DNA from: an uncultured Clostridia bacterium
GTDB lineage: Bacteria; Bacillota; Clostridia; Christensenellales; Borkfalkiaceae
DNA length: 10,868 bases
NCBI GenBank assembly: GCA_944376035.1
Contig: CALWBJ010000015.1
Coordinates: 1-10,868 of the forward strand
Direction: 5' to 3'
This document shows, piece after piece, positions 1 through 6,338 of this stretch. How positions within the stretch are numbered: the stretch's first letter is position 1; the number at the start of each line of letters is the position of its first letter. Below the pieces are notes generated by a model that did no database searches, was not told the origin of the DNA, and worked only from the letters and a program-made list of their open reading frames with translations. A program made the position numbers and the translations under genes.

Positions 1-30
1 TTTCTTTGCCATTTGCTTTAATTCTTCCAT
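1..30 (-). CDS. 5' end of an unidentified gene (first 10 codons)
   Basis: The minus strand begins an open frame with ATG at 30-28 that reads MEELKQMAKK and runs off the left edge of the window. A GGAG ribosome binding site (complement of 41-44, within AAAAAGGAG) sits 10 nt upstream, and a TATAAT-like element lies just before it. Ten residues are too few to name a product. They are hydrophilic, so this is neither a signal peptide nor a membrane segment. The gene has the same orientation as the cell-wall cluster but is separated from ftsZ by a terminator and a long A/T-rich gap, so it is probably a separate transcription unit. Confidence 0.55.
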   Translation of the reverse strand, partial: MEELKQMAKK

Positions 31-49
31 TTGTTTTTTGCTCCTTTTT

Positions 50-58
50 ATTATACCA
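50..58 (-). promoter_or_regulatory. Candidate extended -10 promoter element
   Basis: On the minus strand the sequence reads TGGTATAAT, an exact TATAAT hexamer (50-55) with the TGn extension of extended -10 promoters. No good TTGACA-like -35 is visible 16-18 nt upstream (the sequence there is TTTCCTT). A start about 6-7 nt downstream would fall at 43-44, inside the ribosome binding site of the gene starting at 30, giving an unusually short leader of about 14 nt. It could therefore be a chance match in A/T-rich DNA. Confidence 0.35.
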
Positions 59-78
59 CACTTATCCTTAAAAAGGAA

Positions 79-113
79 AAGTGCATAAGTCGTTTTTTTC
101 AACTTACACACTT
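79..113. repeat. Imperfect inverted repeat, A/T-rich
   Basis: AAGTGCATAAGT (79-90) pairs with ACTTACACACTT (102-113) at 10 of 12 positions, with an 11-nt spacer that contains seven T residues. A further half-copy (ACTTAT, 60-65) lies next to it. It sits upstream of the left-edge gene and could be a protein-binding site or a weak hairpin, but the low complexity makes chance a serious alternative. Confidence 0.3.
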
Positions 114-129
114 TATTTTACACTCTCAA

Positions 130-148
130 CCACCCGCTATGCGGGTGG
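130..148 (+). terminator. Orphan GC-rich hairpin, terminator-like on the + strand
   Basis: CCACCCGC (130-137) and GCGGGTGG (141-148) form a perfect 8-bp stem with a TAT loop, standing out sharply from the A/T-rich surroundings. On the + strand it is followed by ATATTTATTTTTC, a loose T-rich tail as in intrinsic terminators. On the minus strand the following bases (TTGAGAG) do not fit a terminator. No + strand gene precedes it in the window, so its orientation is odd. An alternative is a leftover palindrome of the kind found near the ends of IS200/IS605 elements, or a dispersed repeat unit. Confidence 0.4.
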
Positions 149-504
149 ATATTTATTTTTCTCATAATTTCCTTAAACCTCTTTTATTCACTTTTTATTC
201 TCTGCATTAACACCTCATTATTAGTTTAAGATAAATAAAATTAGTTATGTTTTTATTAAAATCATTTTTATATTATTGCATTCTGATATTTACAAGTTTA
301 ACCATATAAAATAAAATTCCATGTTCTTATACCCCATTTTTTCTTTTAAAAAATATTATTTTAAGTCTATTAAAATTTAATATTTTTAACTCTGAAATAC
401 GCAATGAAAAAAATCAATCCTAAGTTTATAAACAATTTTTTAATTCAAAAATTATTTTAATTCAAAATATACTTTTGGCAGTAAAATCATGACCTATCTA
501 TGTG

Positions 505-579
505 TTTTAAAAAATAAAAGCGCGGTCAAATTTCGGGAACAAAACAATTTATTTACCCGATGATTTATCGACCGCGCTT
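505..579 (-). terminator. Intrinsic terminator downstream of ftsZ
   Basis: A perfect 10-bp stem, AAGCGCGGTC (518-527) with GACCGCGCTT (570-579), is followed on the minus strand by a run reading TTTTATTTTTT (complement of about 509-519, overlapping the A/T base of the stem). This is a strong Rho-independent signal placed 44 nt after the ftsZ stop codon. The 42-nt loop contains a second 5-bp stem, TCGGG (533-537) with CCCGA (556-560), so the terminator is a nested hairpin. On the + strand the stem is followed by AAAGATATT with no T run, so it acts in the ftsZ direction only. It marks the end of the division and cell-wall transcription unit. Confidence 0.87.
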
Positions 580-623
580 AAAGATATTCTACTATTTATT
601 TTGATTATTTTAATAAAGGTTTA

Positions 624-1856
624 TTATTTTCTGAATAATTTTCTCATAAAAGCAGGCAACTCACGACCTTTTTTGTCATCCTCACGCATAACGGGTTCGG
701 GATTTACAACATGCTGAACAGGTTCTTCGTGAACGGGCTGCTGAACTTTCTCAGGCTCATTAACCGCTTGTGCCGTGCGTTTTTCTTCCTGCTCTATTTC
801 CCTTAAAAGCGGCGGAAGTGAACTCTCCTGCACTTTCGGCTCGGGACTTTTAAATTTTACGGTAGGTTTTACAGAAATCGTTTCTATTTTTTCTTCACCG
901 CTGTCGTAAGTAAAGCCCGTGGCTATAACAGTTATTTTAACCTCATCAGCCATATTTTCATCAATCGTAGCGCCGAAAATGATATTAGCAGAAGAATCGA
1001 TTATTCCCTGAACAAGGACAGCCGCTTCATTAACCTCGCTGAGCATAAGATCTTTACCGCCCGTAACATTAAGAATTACAGATTTAGCACCCTCTATTGT
1101 AGTTTCAAGAAGCGGGCTGGAAACCGCCTGTCTTACAGACTCTATAACTCTGTTTTCTCCTTTTGCTCTGCCTATACCCATATGTGCAAGACCCTGGTCA
1201 CGCATAACGGTGTTTACGTCCGCAAAATCGAGATTTATAAGCGACGGTGTGGCTATAAGATCAACTATACCGATAATACCCTGTTTAAGCATATCGTCGG
1301 CAACTTTGAAAGCGTCAAGCATTCCTATCTGTGCAGGTAAAAACTGCAACAACTTATCGTTCGGAATAATTACGAGAGTATCTACATATTTTCTCAGATT
1401 CGCTATACCTTTATTCGCATTCTCATTACGTACTTTACCCTCAAAAGAGAAAGGTTTAGTCACGACTGCAACAGTAAGGATACCCTGTTCACGCGCAATC
1501 CTCGCTATAACCGAAGCCGCGCCTGTTCCCGTACCTCCTCCCATTCCTGCCGCTATAAAAAGCAGGTCCGTACCTTGTAATACCTTTTCTATTTCGTCTT
1601 TACTTTCTTCCGCTGCGGCTTCACCTACATCCGGATTGCTGCCTGCGCCCAAACCTTTCGTAAGTTTTTCGCCTATTTGAATACAAGTCTCTGCTTTGGA
1701 AAGAAGTAATGCCTGATTATCCGTATTGACGGCAATAAATTCCGCACTGTCAATATTAGAATCTATCATACTGTTTACGGCATTGCATCCACCACCGCCG
1801 ACGCCCATTACCTTTATAACCGCAGAACTCACCTTAAATTTTTCCTGACCGTACAT
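624..1856 (-). CDS. ftsZ: Cell division GTPase FtsZ
   Basis: FtsZ is the tubulin-like GTPase that polymerises into the cytokinetic ring at midcell. The 410-residue product shows the N-terminal nucleotide-binding loop GVGGGGCNAVN (18-28), the tubulin signature GMGGGTGTGAA (104-114), and the catalytic T7 loop NLDFAD (208-213), which completes GTP hydrolysis in the neighbouring subunit. A proline- and glutamate-rich linker (about 330-396) leads to a C-terminal docking peptide, ELPAFMRK (399-406), ending in basic residues. The start chosen is ATG 1856-1854, which has a GGAGGT site 7 nt upstream. The frame is open further, to a TTG at 1895, but that start has no comparable site and would add 13 non-conserved residues. 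Two tandem TAA stops end the gene. It is the last gene of the cluster. Confidence 0.97.
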   Translation of the reverse strand: MYGQEKFKVSSAVIKVMGVGGGGCNAVNSMIDSNIDSAEFIAVNTDNQALLLSKAETCIQIGEKLTKGLGAGSNPDVGEAAAEESKDEIEKVLQGTDLLFIAAGMGGGTGTGAASVIARIAREQGILTVAVVTKPFSFEGKVRNENANKGIANLRKYVDTLVIIPNDKLLQFLPAQIGMLDAFKVADDMLKQGIIGIVDLIATPSLINLDFADVNTVMRDQGLAHMGIGRAKGENRVIESVRQAVSSPLLETTIEGAKSVILNVTGGKDLMLSEVNEAAVLVQGIIDSSANIIFGATIDENMADEVKITVIATGFTYDSGEEKIETISVKPTVKFKSPEPKVQESSLPPLLREIEQEEKRTAQAVNEPEKVQQPVHEEPVQHVVNPEPVMREDDKKGRELPAFMRKLFRK

Positions 1857-1863
1857 CCTGTTT

Positions 1864-1870
1864 ACCTCCG
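1864..1870 (-). promoter_or_regulatory. Ribosome binding site that fixes the ftsZ start
   Basis: The minus strand reads CGGAGGT here, a near-perfect anti-16S match, spaced 7 nt from ATG 1856. It lies inside the longer open frame that begins at TTG 1895, which argues that the longer form is not the true product. Confidence 0.85.
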
Positions 1871-1895
1871 TAAATGCATTGAATGAAATCAACAA

Positions 1896-1977
1896 TTTTA
1901 ATTAAAATAATTTTTTTATATTACTGTTTATATTTTTATATTTATATTTTATTATCTTATAAACCAATACTAAGCGT
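1896..1977 (-). promoter_or_regulatory. A/T-rich gap between ftsA-like gene and ftsZ, possible ftsZ promoter region
   Basis: Only 9 of these 82 bases are G or C. This is the least GC-rich gap within the cluster and, with 1857-1895, the longest. Several TATAAT-like strings occur on the minus strand, for example in TTTATAAGATAAT (about 1952-1964), but no pair with a clear -35 at 17 nt stands out. A separate promoter giving extra ftsZ transcript would be normal for this gene, so the region is a candidate by position and composition only. It also holds an open +1 frame continuing from the preceding gene. Confidence 0.3.
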
Positions 1978-3090
1978 TTAATCCTGTTCGAGCGCAAGAT
2001 CCAAAAGAGACAATAACGACGATTCCGTAGGCTTGTCCATAAGGGGAACATTTGGGGAAACAACCTGTACGGACATGCCCAGTCTTCCCGCAACGTGTTC
2101 TTTTGCCCCGCGAATATAAGCAATCCCTCCGCCTGTTATCATAAGCGGTACATATTCTGGAACATTATATCCGAATTCGTCAAGAGCATTTGATATATCC
2201 TCACAAAGAAGGTCAAGACTGTTGAGTATGACTTCTTTTACCTCATCACCTGAATAATATTCACCGTTGTCACAGGAAATGAGATCATAAGCACCGTTAA
2301 CAGGTTTGGAACTTAAATTTACTTTTCTCTTCAAACTTTCCGCAACCAAAAAGTCCAAATCGAATCTTTCCGTAAGCGCCGCGGTTATATATCCGCCACC
2401 ATAGAAAAACGAGCTTTTGAAAAGTATCCCGTCTCCTTGAATGATAAAAAAAGATGAGCCTATGTAACCTATATCCGCTATAACGGCAATTCTGTCTCTG
2501 GTTTCTGCGTCCACAAGATATAACGCTTCGGCTAAAACAGACGAGACAAATTCAACCTTCATTATCCCCGCATTTTTGATTGCAGGCTCTACATTTTCTA
2601 TAAAATAATCCGAACACAAAATAAAAGACAATTTGCCTTTTAAAATCTCGCTTGTCGAGCCCAGAGGATTTGCAAGTCTTCTTCCGTCTCCGAGTTCGTA
2701 GACAATAGCCGATCTGTTTATAAGCGTGTATTTTTTTGACTGCAACACAAATGCCGCGTCAAAAAGAGTGTCAATGTCTTCTTCCTGAATTTTCTTCTTA
2801 CGTGAAAATGAAATCTGGCTTTCTTTAACCTCAATCTCGGTAAATTCACCGGGAACTCCCACATATACGCTTTCTATTCCCTTGGGAAAATTCTTTTTAA
2901 GCCCGTCCACAGCCTGTTTCAGAACAGAGGCAAGCCTGCCCGTATCGAAAAACACACCGCCCTGAAATCCGTCATACTCGTAAAAAGCACGGCTTTTTAT
3001 AATAAAAGTTTTATTTATTCCTCTTTCGCCGACTGCTGCGGTTATTCCGGACGACCCGAAATCCAGCACGGCTACCTGTCTCTTTCGCAT
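1978..3090 (-). CDS. ftsA: FtsA-like actin-fold division protein, short at the C-terminus
   Basis: FtsA is an actin-like ATPase that tethers FtsZ to the membrane and links it to the synthases. This 370-residue product has the phosphate-1 loop LDFGSSGIT (9-17). An FtsA-type inserted 1C domain spans about 83-162 and includes the signature GDGRRLANPLGS (134-145). A GGGYIT motif (231-236) and the adenosine motif ITGGGI (318-323) follow. Two things are odd. The phosphate-2 motif, usually DIGGGTTD, reads DIGYIGSSFF (206-215). The protein stops at ALEQD, directly after the last actin subdomain, so the usual linker and amphipathic membrane-targeting helix are absent (typical FtsA is about 410-440 residues). 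ATG 3090 has a GGAGAAG site. Order ftsQ-ftsA-ftsZ supports the assignment. It may be a diverged paralogue rather than a full functional FtsA. Confidence 0.85.
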   Translation of the reverse strand: MRKRQVAVLDFGSSGITAAVGERGINKTFIIKSRAFYEYDGFQGGVFFDTGRLASVLKQAVDGLKKNFPKGIESVYVGVPGEFTEIEVKESQISFSRKKKIQEEDIDTLFDAAFVLQSKKYTLINRSAIVYELGDGRRLANPLGSTSEILKGKLSFILCSDYFIENVEPAIKNAGIMKVEFVSSVLAEALYLVDAETRDRIAVIADIGYIGSSFFIIQGDGILFKSSFFYGGGYITAALTERFDLDFLVAESLKRKVNLSSKPVNGAYDLISCDNGEYYSGDEVKEVILNSLDLLCEDISNALDEFGYNVPEYVPLMITGGGIAYIRGAKEHVAGRLGMSVQVVSPNVPLMDKPTESSLLSLLDLALEQD

Positions 3091-3119
3091 ATTGCTTCTC
3101 CGAATTATAAGCGTAATTA

Positions 3120-3869
3120 CTAATTATTTTTCCATATAATATCGATTATTCCGTCATCCCTGAGAATAGCCTCTATCTCATTTTTTATTTTTTTATAATC
3201 ACTTGCCTTATAATAAGCATTAAACGCGCCGACAACCTTGTCTATTCCGCGAGAATATATCTTGGGTATTTTGATTTTTACATCAGTATAAGTATCGAAT
3301 ACTACGTCCGTTTGTTCTATGTTCTTACTAACTGTCATGTTTTTTATGCAATCTGCGTTTACACTGTCCACAAACTCAAATGCGGTCTTTAACGCGGTAT
3401 TATCATTACATGAAATATACTGACCTATCTCTGCTTTTTCAAGTGCAATATCGCCTTTAAACATAAGATTTATAAGTTTTCTGCCGTCATCGGCAACGCT
3501 TTTTTCCGACAAGATAAATCCGTCAGCCGTTGCTATAAACGTCTTGTCTTCATAATTAAAAATATATTTTTCCTGTCTTTCCCGGACTTTCACGTTAATA
3601 ACGTTAGGAAAACTTTTCTTTACTTCGGTGAGTTCAAGATAAGGAAATTCTTCTACATCTTCTTTAAGTGCGGCTTCTTTGAAAAACAACAAATTAACGC
3701 CGATATATTTTTGAAGCCTCTCTGTAAGCACTTCCGCATCATCGGTTTTATAAGCGGAGGAAAACTCTATTTTTACCTCCTTTACGGTAAACACCGCAAA
3801 GAACGCGCATACGGTTACCGCAAAAAATATTGCTGTTAAAACAAAAATTATTATTTTATTGCTTTTCAT
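3120..3869 (-). CDS. ftsQ: Cell division protein FtsQ/DivIB
   Basis: FtsQ/DivIB is a bitopic protein of the divisome whose extracytoplasmic part binds FtsL and FtsB/DivIC and helps control septal synthesis. The 249-residue sequence has a short cytoplasmic start (MKSNK), a single membrane anchor (about 5-27), and a POTRA domain (about 29-98). The POTRA domain includes YIGVNLLFF (55-63) and closes with the hallmark VKKSFPNVINVKVRER (83-98). A beta domain of about 150 residues follows. The overall divergence is usual for this family; identification rests on topology, the POTRA hallmark and the position before ftsA-ftsZ. The upstream site is weak (AAGAAAAG before ATG 3869). It lies 48 nt after murA and 29 nt before the ftsA-like gene. 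The cytoplasmic tail is shorter than in Bacillus DivIB. Confidence 0.9.
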   Translation of the reverse strand: MKSNKIIIFVLTAIFFAVTVCAFFAVFTVKEVKIEFSSAYKTDDAEVLTERLQKYIGVNLLFFKEAALKEDVEEFPYLELTEVKKSFPNVINVKVRERQEKYIFNYEDKTFIATADGFILSEKSVADDGRKLINLMFKGDIALEKAEIGQYISCNDNTALKTAFEFVDSVNADCIKNMTVSKNIEQTDVVFDTYTDVKIKIPKIYSRGIDKVVGAFNAYYKASDYKKIKNEIEAILRDDGIIDIIWKNN

Positions 3870-3902
3870 ACTTTTCTTATGTGATTTAAAACTCTTACCG
3901 AA

Positions 3903-3918
3903 AAAAGTTTAAACTTTT
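3903..3918. repeat. 16-bp perfect palindrome at the murA stop codon
   Basis: AAAAGTTTAAACTTTT is a perfect 16-bp palindrome that overlaps the murA TGA (3920-3918) by one base. On the minus strand it is followed by two more T residues. With no unpaired loop it would fold poorly as a hairpin, and its A/T content makes a terminator unlikely. It could be a protein-binding site or chance. Confidence 0.45.
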
Positions 3919-5168
3919 CATTCGATTTTTTTTATGCTTGCGCCGAGCCTAGATAATTTTAAGTCCATCTGAGCGTATCCGCGTTCAATATGGCAAATAT
4001 CATTTATAACCGACATACCCTCTGCGGCAAGCGCGCCGAGCACCAACGAAGCGCCGCCCCTTAAATCCTCTGCATACACACTGGCTCCGTAAAGTTTTTT
4101 TACACCGCTGACAATAGCAGTCTTGCCGCGTATAGTAATATTCGCGCCCATCTTGTTTAGTTCGGAAACATGGCGGAACCGCGTCTCAAATATATTTTCG
4201 GTAATCAGCGAAGTTCCTTCAGAAACTGCGGCAAGCGACATTATTTGTGCTTGAAGATCGGTTGGAAATCCCGGATAAGGACTGGTCTCCACATTAAAGG
4301 CTTTTTTCGAGTCTCCGCCTTTTAGGTATATTATATCATTTTTTATTCTGATTTTACAACTATTATTACGAAGTTTATGTATAAGTGAGGAAATATTTTC
4401 GGCTTTGCAATTATACAACTCGATTTTGCCGCCGGTTATCGCAGCGGCAATAAGGTAAGTTCCCGCTTCAATTCTGTCGCATAACGGTTTATACTGTGTC
4501 CCGTTCAGTTTTTTGACCCCCGTTATGCGCACCGTATCCGTGCCACCGCCGGTTATTTTTGCGCCCATTCCTACTAAAAAATACATTAAATCTTCTATTT
4601 CCGGTTCTTTTGCGGCGTTTCTTATTATGGTTTCCCCGTCAGCAAATACAGACGCCAGCATCGCGTTTTCCGTCGCTCCTACCGATGGGAAATCCAGACA
4701 TCTTTCATTACCTTTTACATTTTCGGCGTTGCAACTTATTTCCCCGCCCATTTCCTCAATTTTTACCCCAAGGCTTTTAAGAGCGGAAATATGTATATCC
4801 ACAGGCCTCAGCCCGATATTGCATCCGCCCGGATAAGCGAGTACTGCTTTTTTCATGCGTGAAACAAGCGCTCCCAGCATAAACACAGACGAACGCAACT
4901 CTTTGGTAAGAGTCGAGTCAAGCCTGTACCCGTTTATGCCGGAAGCGTCTATAATTAAAGTATTTCCTTCGAATACGGTTTTTACTCCTATCGAGGAAAG
5001 TATCTTTACCATATTCAGAACGTCTTTTATTTTAGGACAATTCTCAATCACCACCTGTTCGTCGGTGAGAATTGCCCCTGCGAGAATAGGTAGTACCGCA
5101 TTCTTCGCACTTTCTATACACAGTTTACCGTCCAGCCTGTTGCCTCCCGTTATTATGAACTTTCCCAT
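3918..5168 (-). CDS. murA: UDP-N-acetylglucosamine 1-carboxyvinyltransferase MurA
   Basis: MurA transfers enolpyruvate from phosphoenolpyruvate to UDP-GlcNAc, the first committed cytoplasmic step of peptidoglycan synthesis. The 416-residue length is normal. Lys22-Asn23 (ESAKNAVLPIL) and Arg121 match the substrate-binding residues. The catalytic loop AYPGGCNIGLRP carries Cys116, the fosfomycin-reactive cysteine, so no intrinsic Asp-type resistance is predicted from this copy. PGFPTDLQAQ (299-308) contains the catalytic Asp304, followed by NIFETRF (325-331), DLRGGAS (368-374) and HIERGY (393-398). ATG 5168 follows an AGGGAG site. The gene occupies the place after ftsW where murG is commonly found, with 48-nt gaps on both sides. 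A self-complementary leader may mask its start codon. Many Bacillota have a second murA copy elsewhere; this window cannot show that. Confidence 0.97.
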   Translation of the reverse strand: MGKFIITGGNRLDGKLCIESAKNAVLPILAGAILTDEQVVIENCPKIKDVLNMVKILSSIGVKTVFEGNTLIIDASGINGYRLDSTLTKELRSSVFMLGALVSRMKKAVLAYPGGCNIGLRPVDIHISALKSLGVKIEEMGGEISCNAENVKGNERCLDFPSVGATENAMLASVFADGETIIRNAAKEPEIEDLMYFLVGMGAKITGGGTDTVRITGVKKLNGTQYKPLCDRIEAGTYLIAAAITGGKIELYNCKAENISSLIHKLRNNSCKIRIKNDIIYLKGGDSKKAFNVETSPYPGFPTDLQAQIMSLAAVSEGTSLITENIFETRFRHVSELNKMGANITIRGKTAIVSGVKKLYGASVYAEDLRGGASLVLGALAAEGMSVINDICHIERGYAQMDLKLSRLGASIKKIE

Positions 5169-5210
5169 AGATTTCTCCCTGTCGCATATCGATATACTAT
5201 TCTATGGAAA
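5161..5210 (-). promoter_or_regulatory. Possible hairpin enclosing the murA start codon
   Basis: In the minus-strand transcript TTTCCATAGA (complement of 5201-5210) can pair with TCTATGGGAAA (complement of 5161-5171), giving ten base pairs with one bulged G. The murA AUG lies within the right arm, and its AGGGAG ribosome binding site is in the loop. The loop also contains a 10-bp palindrome, ATATCGATAT (5186-5195). If it forms, it could limit murA translation, possibly relieved by ribosomes finishing ftsW. This is a folding inference made by eye. Confidence 0.35.
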
Positions 5211-5216
5211 TTTTCG

Positions 5217-6338
5217 TTAAAAAGTTAAACTCCCCTGTCTTGATATATTAAAAAGGATACCCATTTCCGCCATAAAAATGATTATGGAAGTGTTCCCGCT
5301 TGAAACAAGAGGCAACGGAAGCCCGGTCGGAGGAATGCTTCCCGTAACTACAAGGGCGTTTATAACGGTCTGGATACCGAATATCATCGTTATTCCGACA
5401 GCCAACAGAAAACCGAAAACGTCTTTTGATTTTGCGGCAATTTTTAATCCTCTGTAAATAATAAAACCCAAAAGAGCAAAAAAAGCAAGTAAGCCTATAA
5501 ACCCAATTTCCTCACCTATAACCGACAGTATAAAATCAGATTCGGCAAACGGTAAAAATGCATATTTTTGACGTGAGTTAAATAATCCGACTCCGAACCA
5601 GCCGCCCGAGCCAAGCGCGTAAAGCGATTGAAGAAGTTGATATCCTTCTCCTTTGGGACTTGACCACGGATTGAGAAATGCCGCTAGCCTGCTTAATCGG
5701 TAGGGCTCTATTATTATTAAAAGCACACCTGCGACAAATGCGGGAACAATAAGAAAAACCATGTGTTTTATTCTTATTCCCGCGGCAAAAAGCATGGTCA
5801 TCATAAGAAGCGCGACACACACGGTTATAGACATATTCGGCTCTATAATTATTAAAAGACATATTATAAGTCCGAATCCTAAAATCGGAAGTATACCTAT
5901 AAACGTCTTAGGTCTTTCAGGATGTCTCGACACGTATGTAGCAGAAAAAAGTATAAGCGCAAATTTTGCTATTTCCGAAGGTTGCAGCGTAAACGAACCG
6001 AAACCTATCCACCTTCTTGCCCCGTAGTTTTCCACACCGAGTCCGGGCACGAATACAAGCACAAGCAGGACAACTGATATTATTGCGACAGGTATATTAA
6101 AGGCTGCAAGTTTTTTATAATCGAAAAGCGCAGTTGCCGTCATTGCAACTATTCCTAATACTATACCTATAATCTGCTTTTTTACAAAATAAAAAGAATC
6201 GCCGTAAGTTGCCTCGGCAGAATAATTACTGGCCGAATAAATAAATATAGTCCCGACAGCGGCAAGAACTATTACCGCAAACAGCAGGAAATAGTCTCCC
6301 TTTTCATTGTTTATATATTTACGGAGAGAGTTTTTCAA
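5217..6338 (-). CDS. ftsW: SEDS-family septal peptidoglycan glycosyltransferase FtsW/SpoVE
   Basis: SEDS proteins polymerise lipid II into glycan strands in partnership with a class B penicillin-binding protein, here probably the one encoded at the right edge. The 373 residues form about nine or ten membrane segments. Family marks are GARRWIGFGSFTLQPSEIAK (106-125), NPWSSPKGEGYQLLQSLYALGSGGWFGVG (223-251), and FAESDFILSVIGEEIGF (264-280) with the catalytic Asp268. The final GSIPPTGLPLPLVSSGNTS (333-351) departs from the common PLPFISYGGS at its end. The start is TTG 6338, supported by a GGAGGG site 6 nt upstream and by the lack of any other Met before residue 66. It overlaps the murD stop as TTGA, implying coupled translation. 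FtsW rather than RodA is favoured by position; SpoVE cannot be excluded. Confidence 0.95.
   Translation of the reverse strand: MKNSLRKYINNEKGDYFLLFAVIVLAAVGTIFIYSASNYSAEATYGDSFYFVKKQIIGIVLGIVAMTATALFDYKKLAAFNIPVAIISVVLLVLVFVPGLGVENYGARRWIGFGSFTLQPSEIAKFALILFSATYVSRHPERPKTFIGILPILGFGLIICLLIIIEPNMSITVCVALLMMTMLFAAGIRIKHMVFLIVPAFVAGVLLIIIEPYRLSRLAAFLNPWSSPKGEGYQLLQSLYALGSGGWFGVGLFNSRQKYAFLPFAESDFILSVIGEEIGFIGLLAFFALLGFIIYRGLKIAAKSKDVFGFLLAVGITMIFGIQTVINALVVTGSIPPTGLPLPLVSSGNTSIIIFMAEMGILFNISRQGSLTF

Larger units (their letters stand above)
31..517. other. A/T-rich intergenic region without a gene
   Basis: This stretch between the left-edge gene and the ftsZ terminator holds no convincing coding region. 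Short ATG frames on the + strand at 321, 403 and 489 run only 18-24 codons and lack ribosome binding sites. G+C is about 18% over 181-480, far below the genes. Visible structure is a GC-rich palindrome at 130-148, a weak inverted repeat at 79-113, and a 13-nt direct repeat (TTTTAATTCAAAA at 438-450 and 455-467) that is low-complexity. I see no tRNA or riboswitch, although a small RNA cannot be excluded by eye. Confidence 0.6.

Noticed and set aside
438..467. 13-nt direct repeat (TTTTAATTCAAAA twice) considered as an iteron or CRISPR-like repeat
   Set aside because: There are only two copies, 17 nt apart, in very A/T-rich DNA; no spacer structure or further copies.
489..563. Possible small + strand ORF of 24 codons starting at ATG 489
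   Set aside because: It runs through the ftsZ terminator hairpin, has no ribosome binding site, and is explained by the terminator sequence.
1210..1680. 156-codon open frame on the + strand
   Set aside because: It is antisense to the conserved core of ftsZ, has no ribosome binding site of note, and its residues follow from the complementary codons.
1857..1895. Longer FtsZ starting at TTG 1895 (423 residues)
   Set aside because: The extra 13 residues are not typical of FtsZ, the start is TTG without a site, and a GGAGGT lies 7 nt before the internal ATG at 1856.
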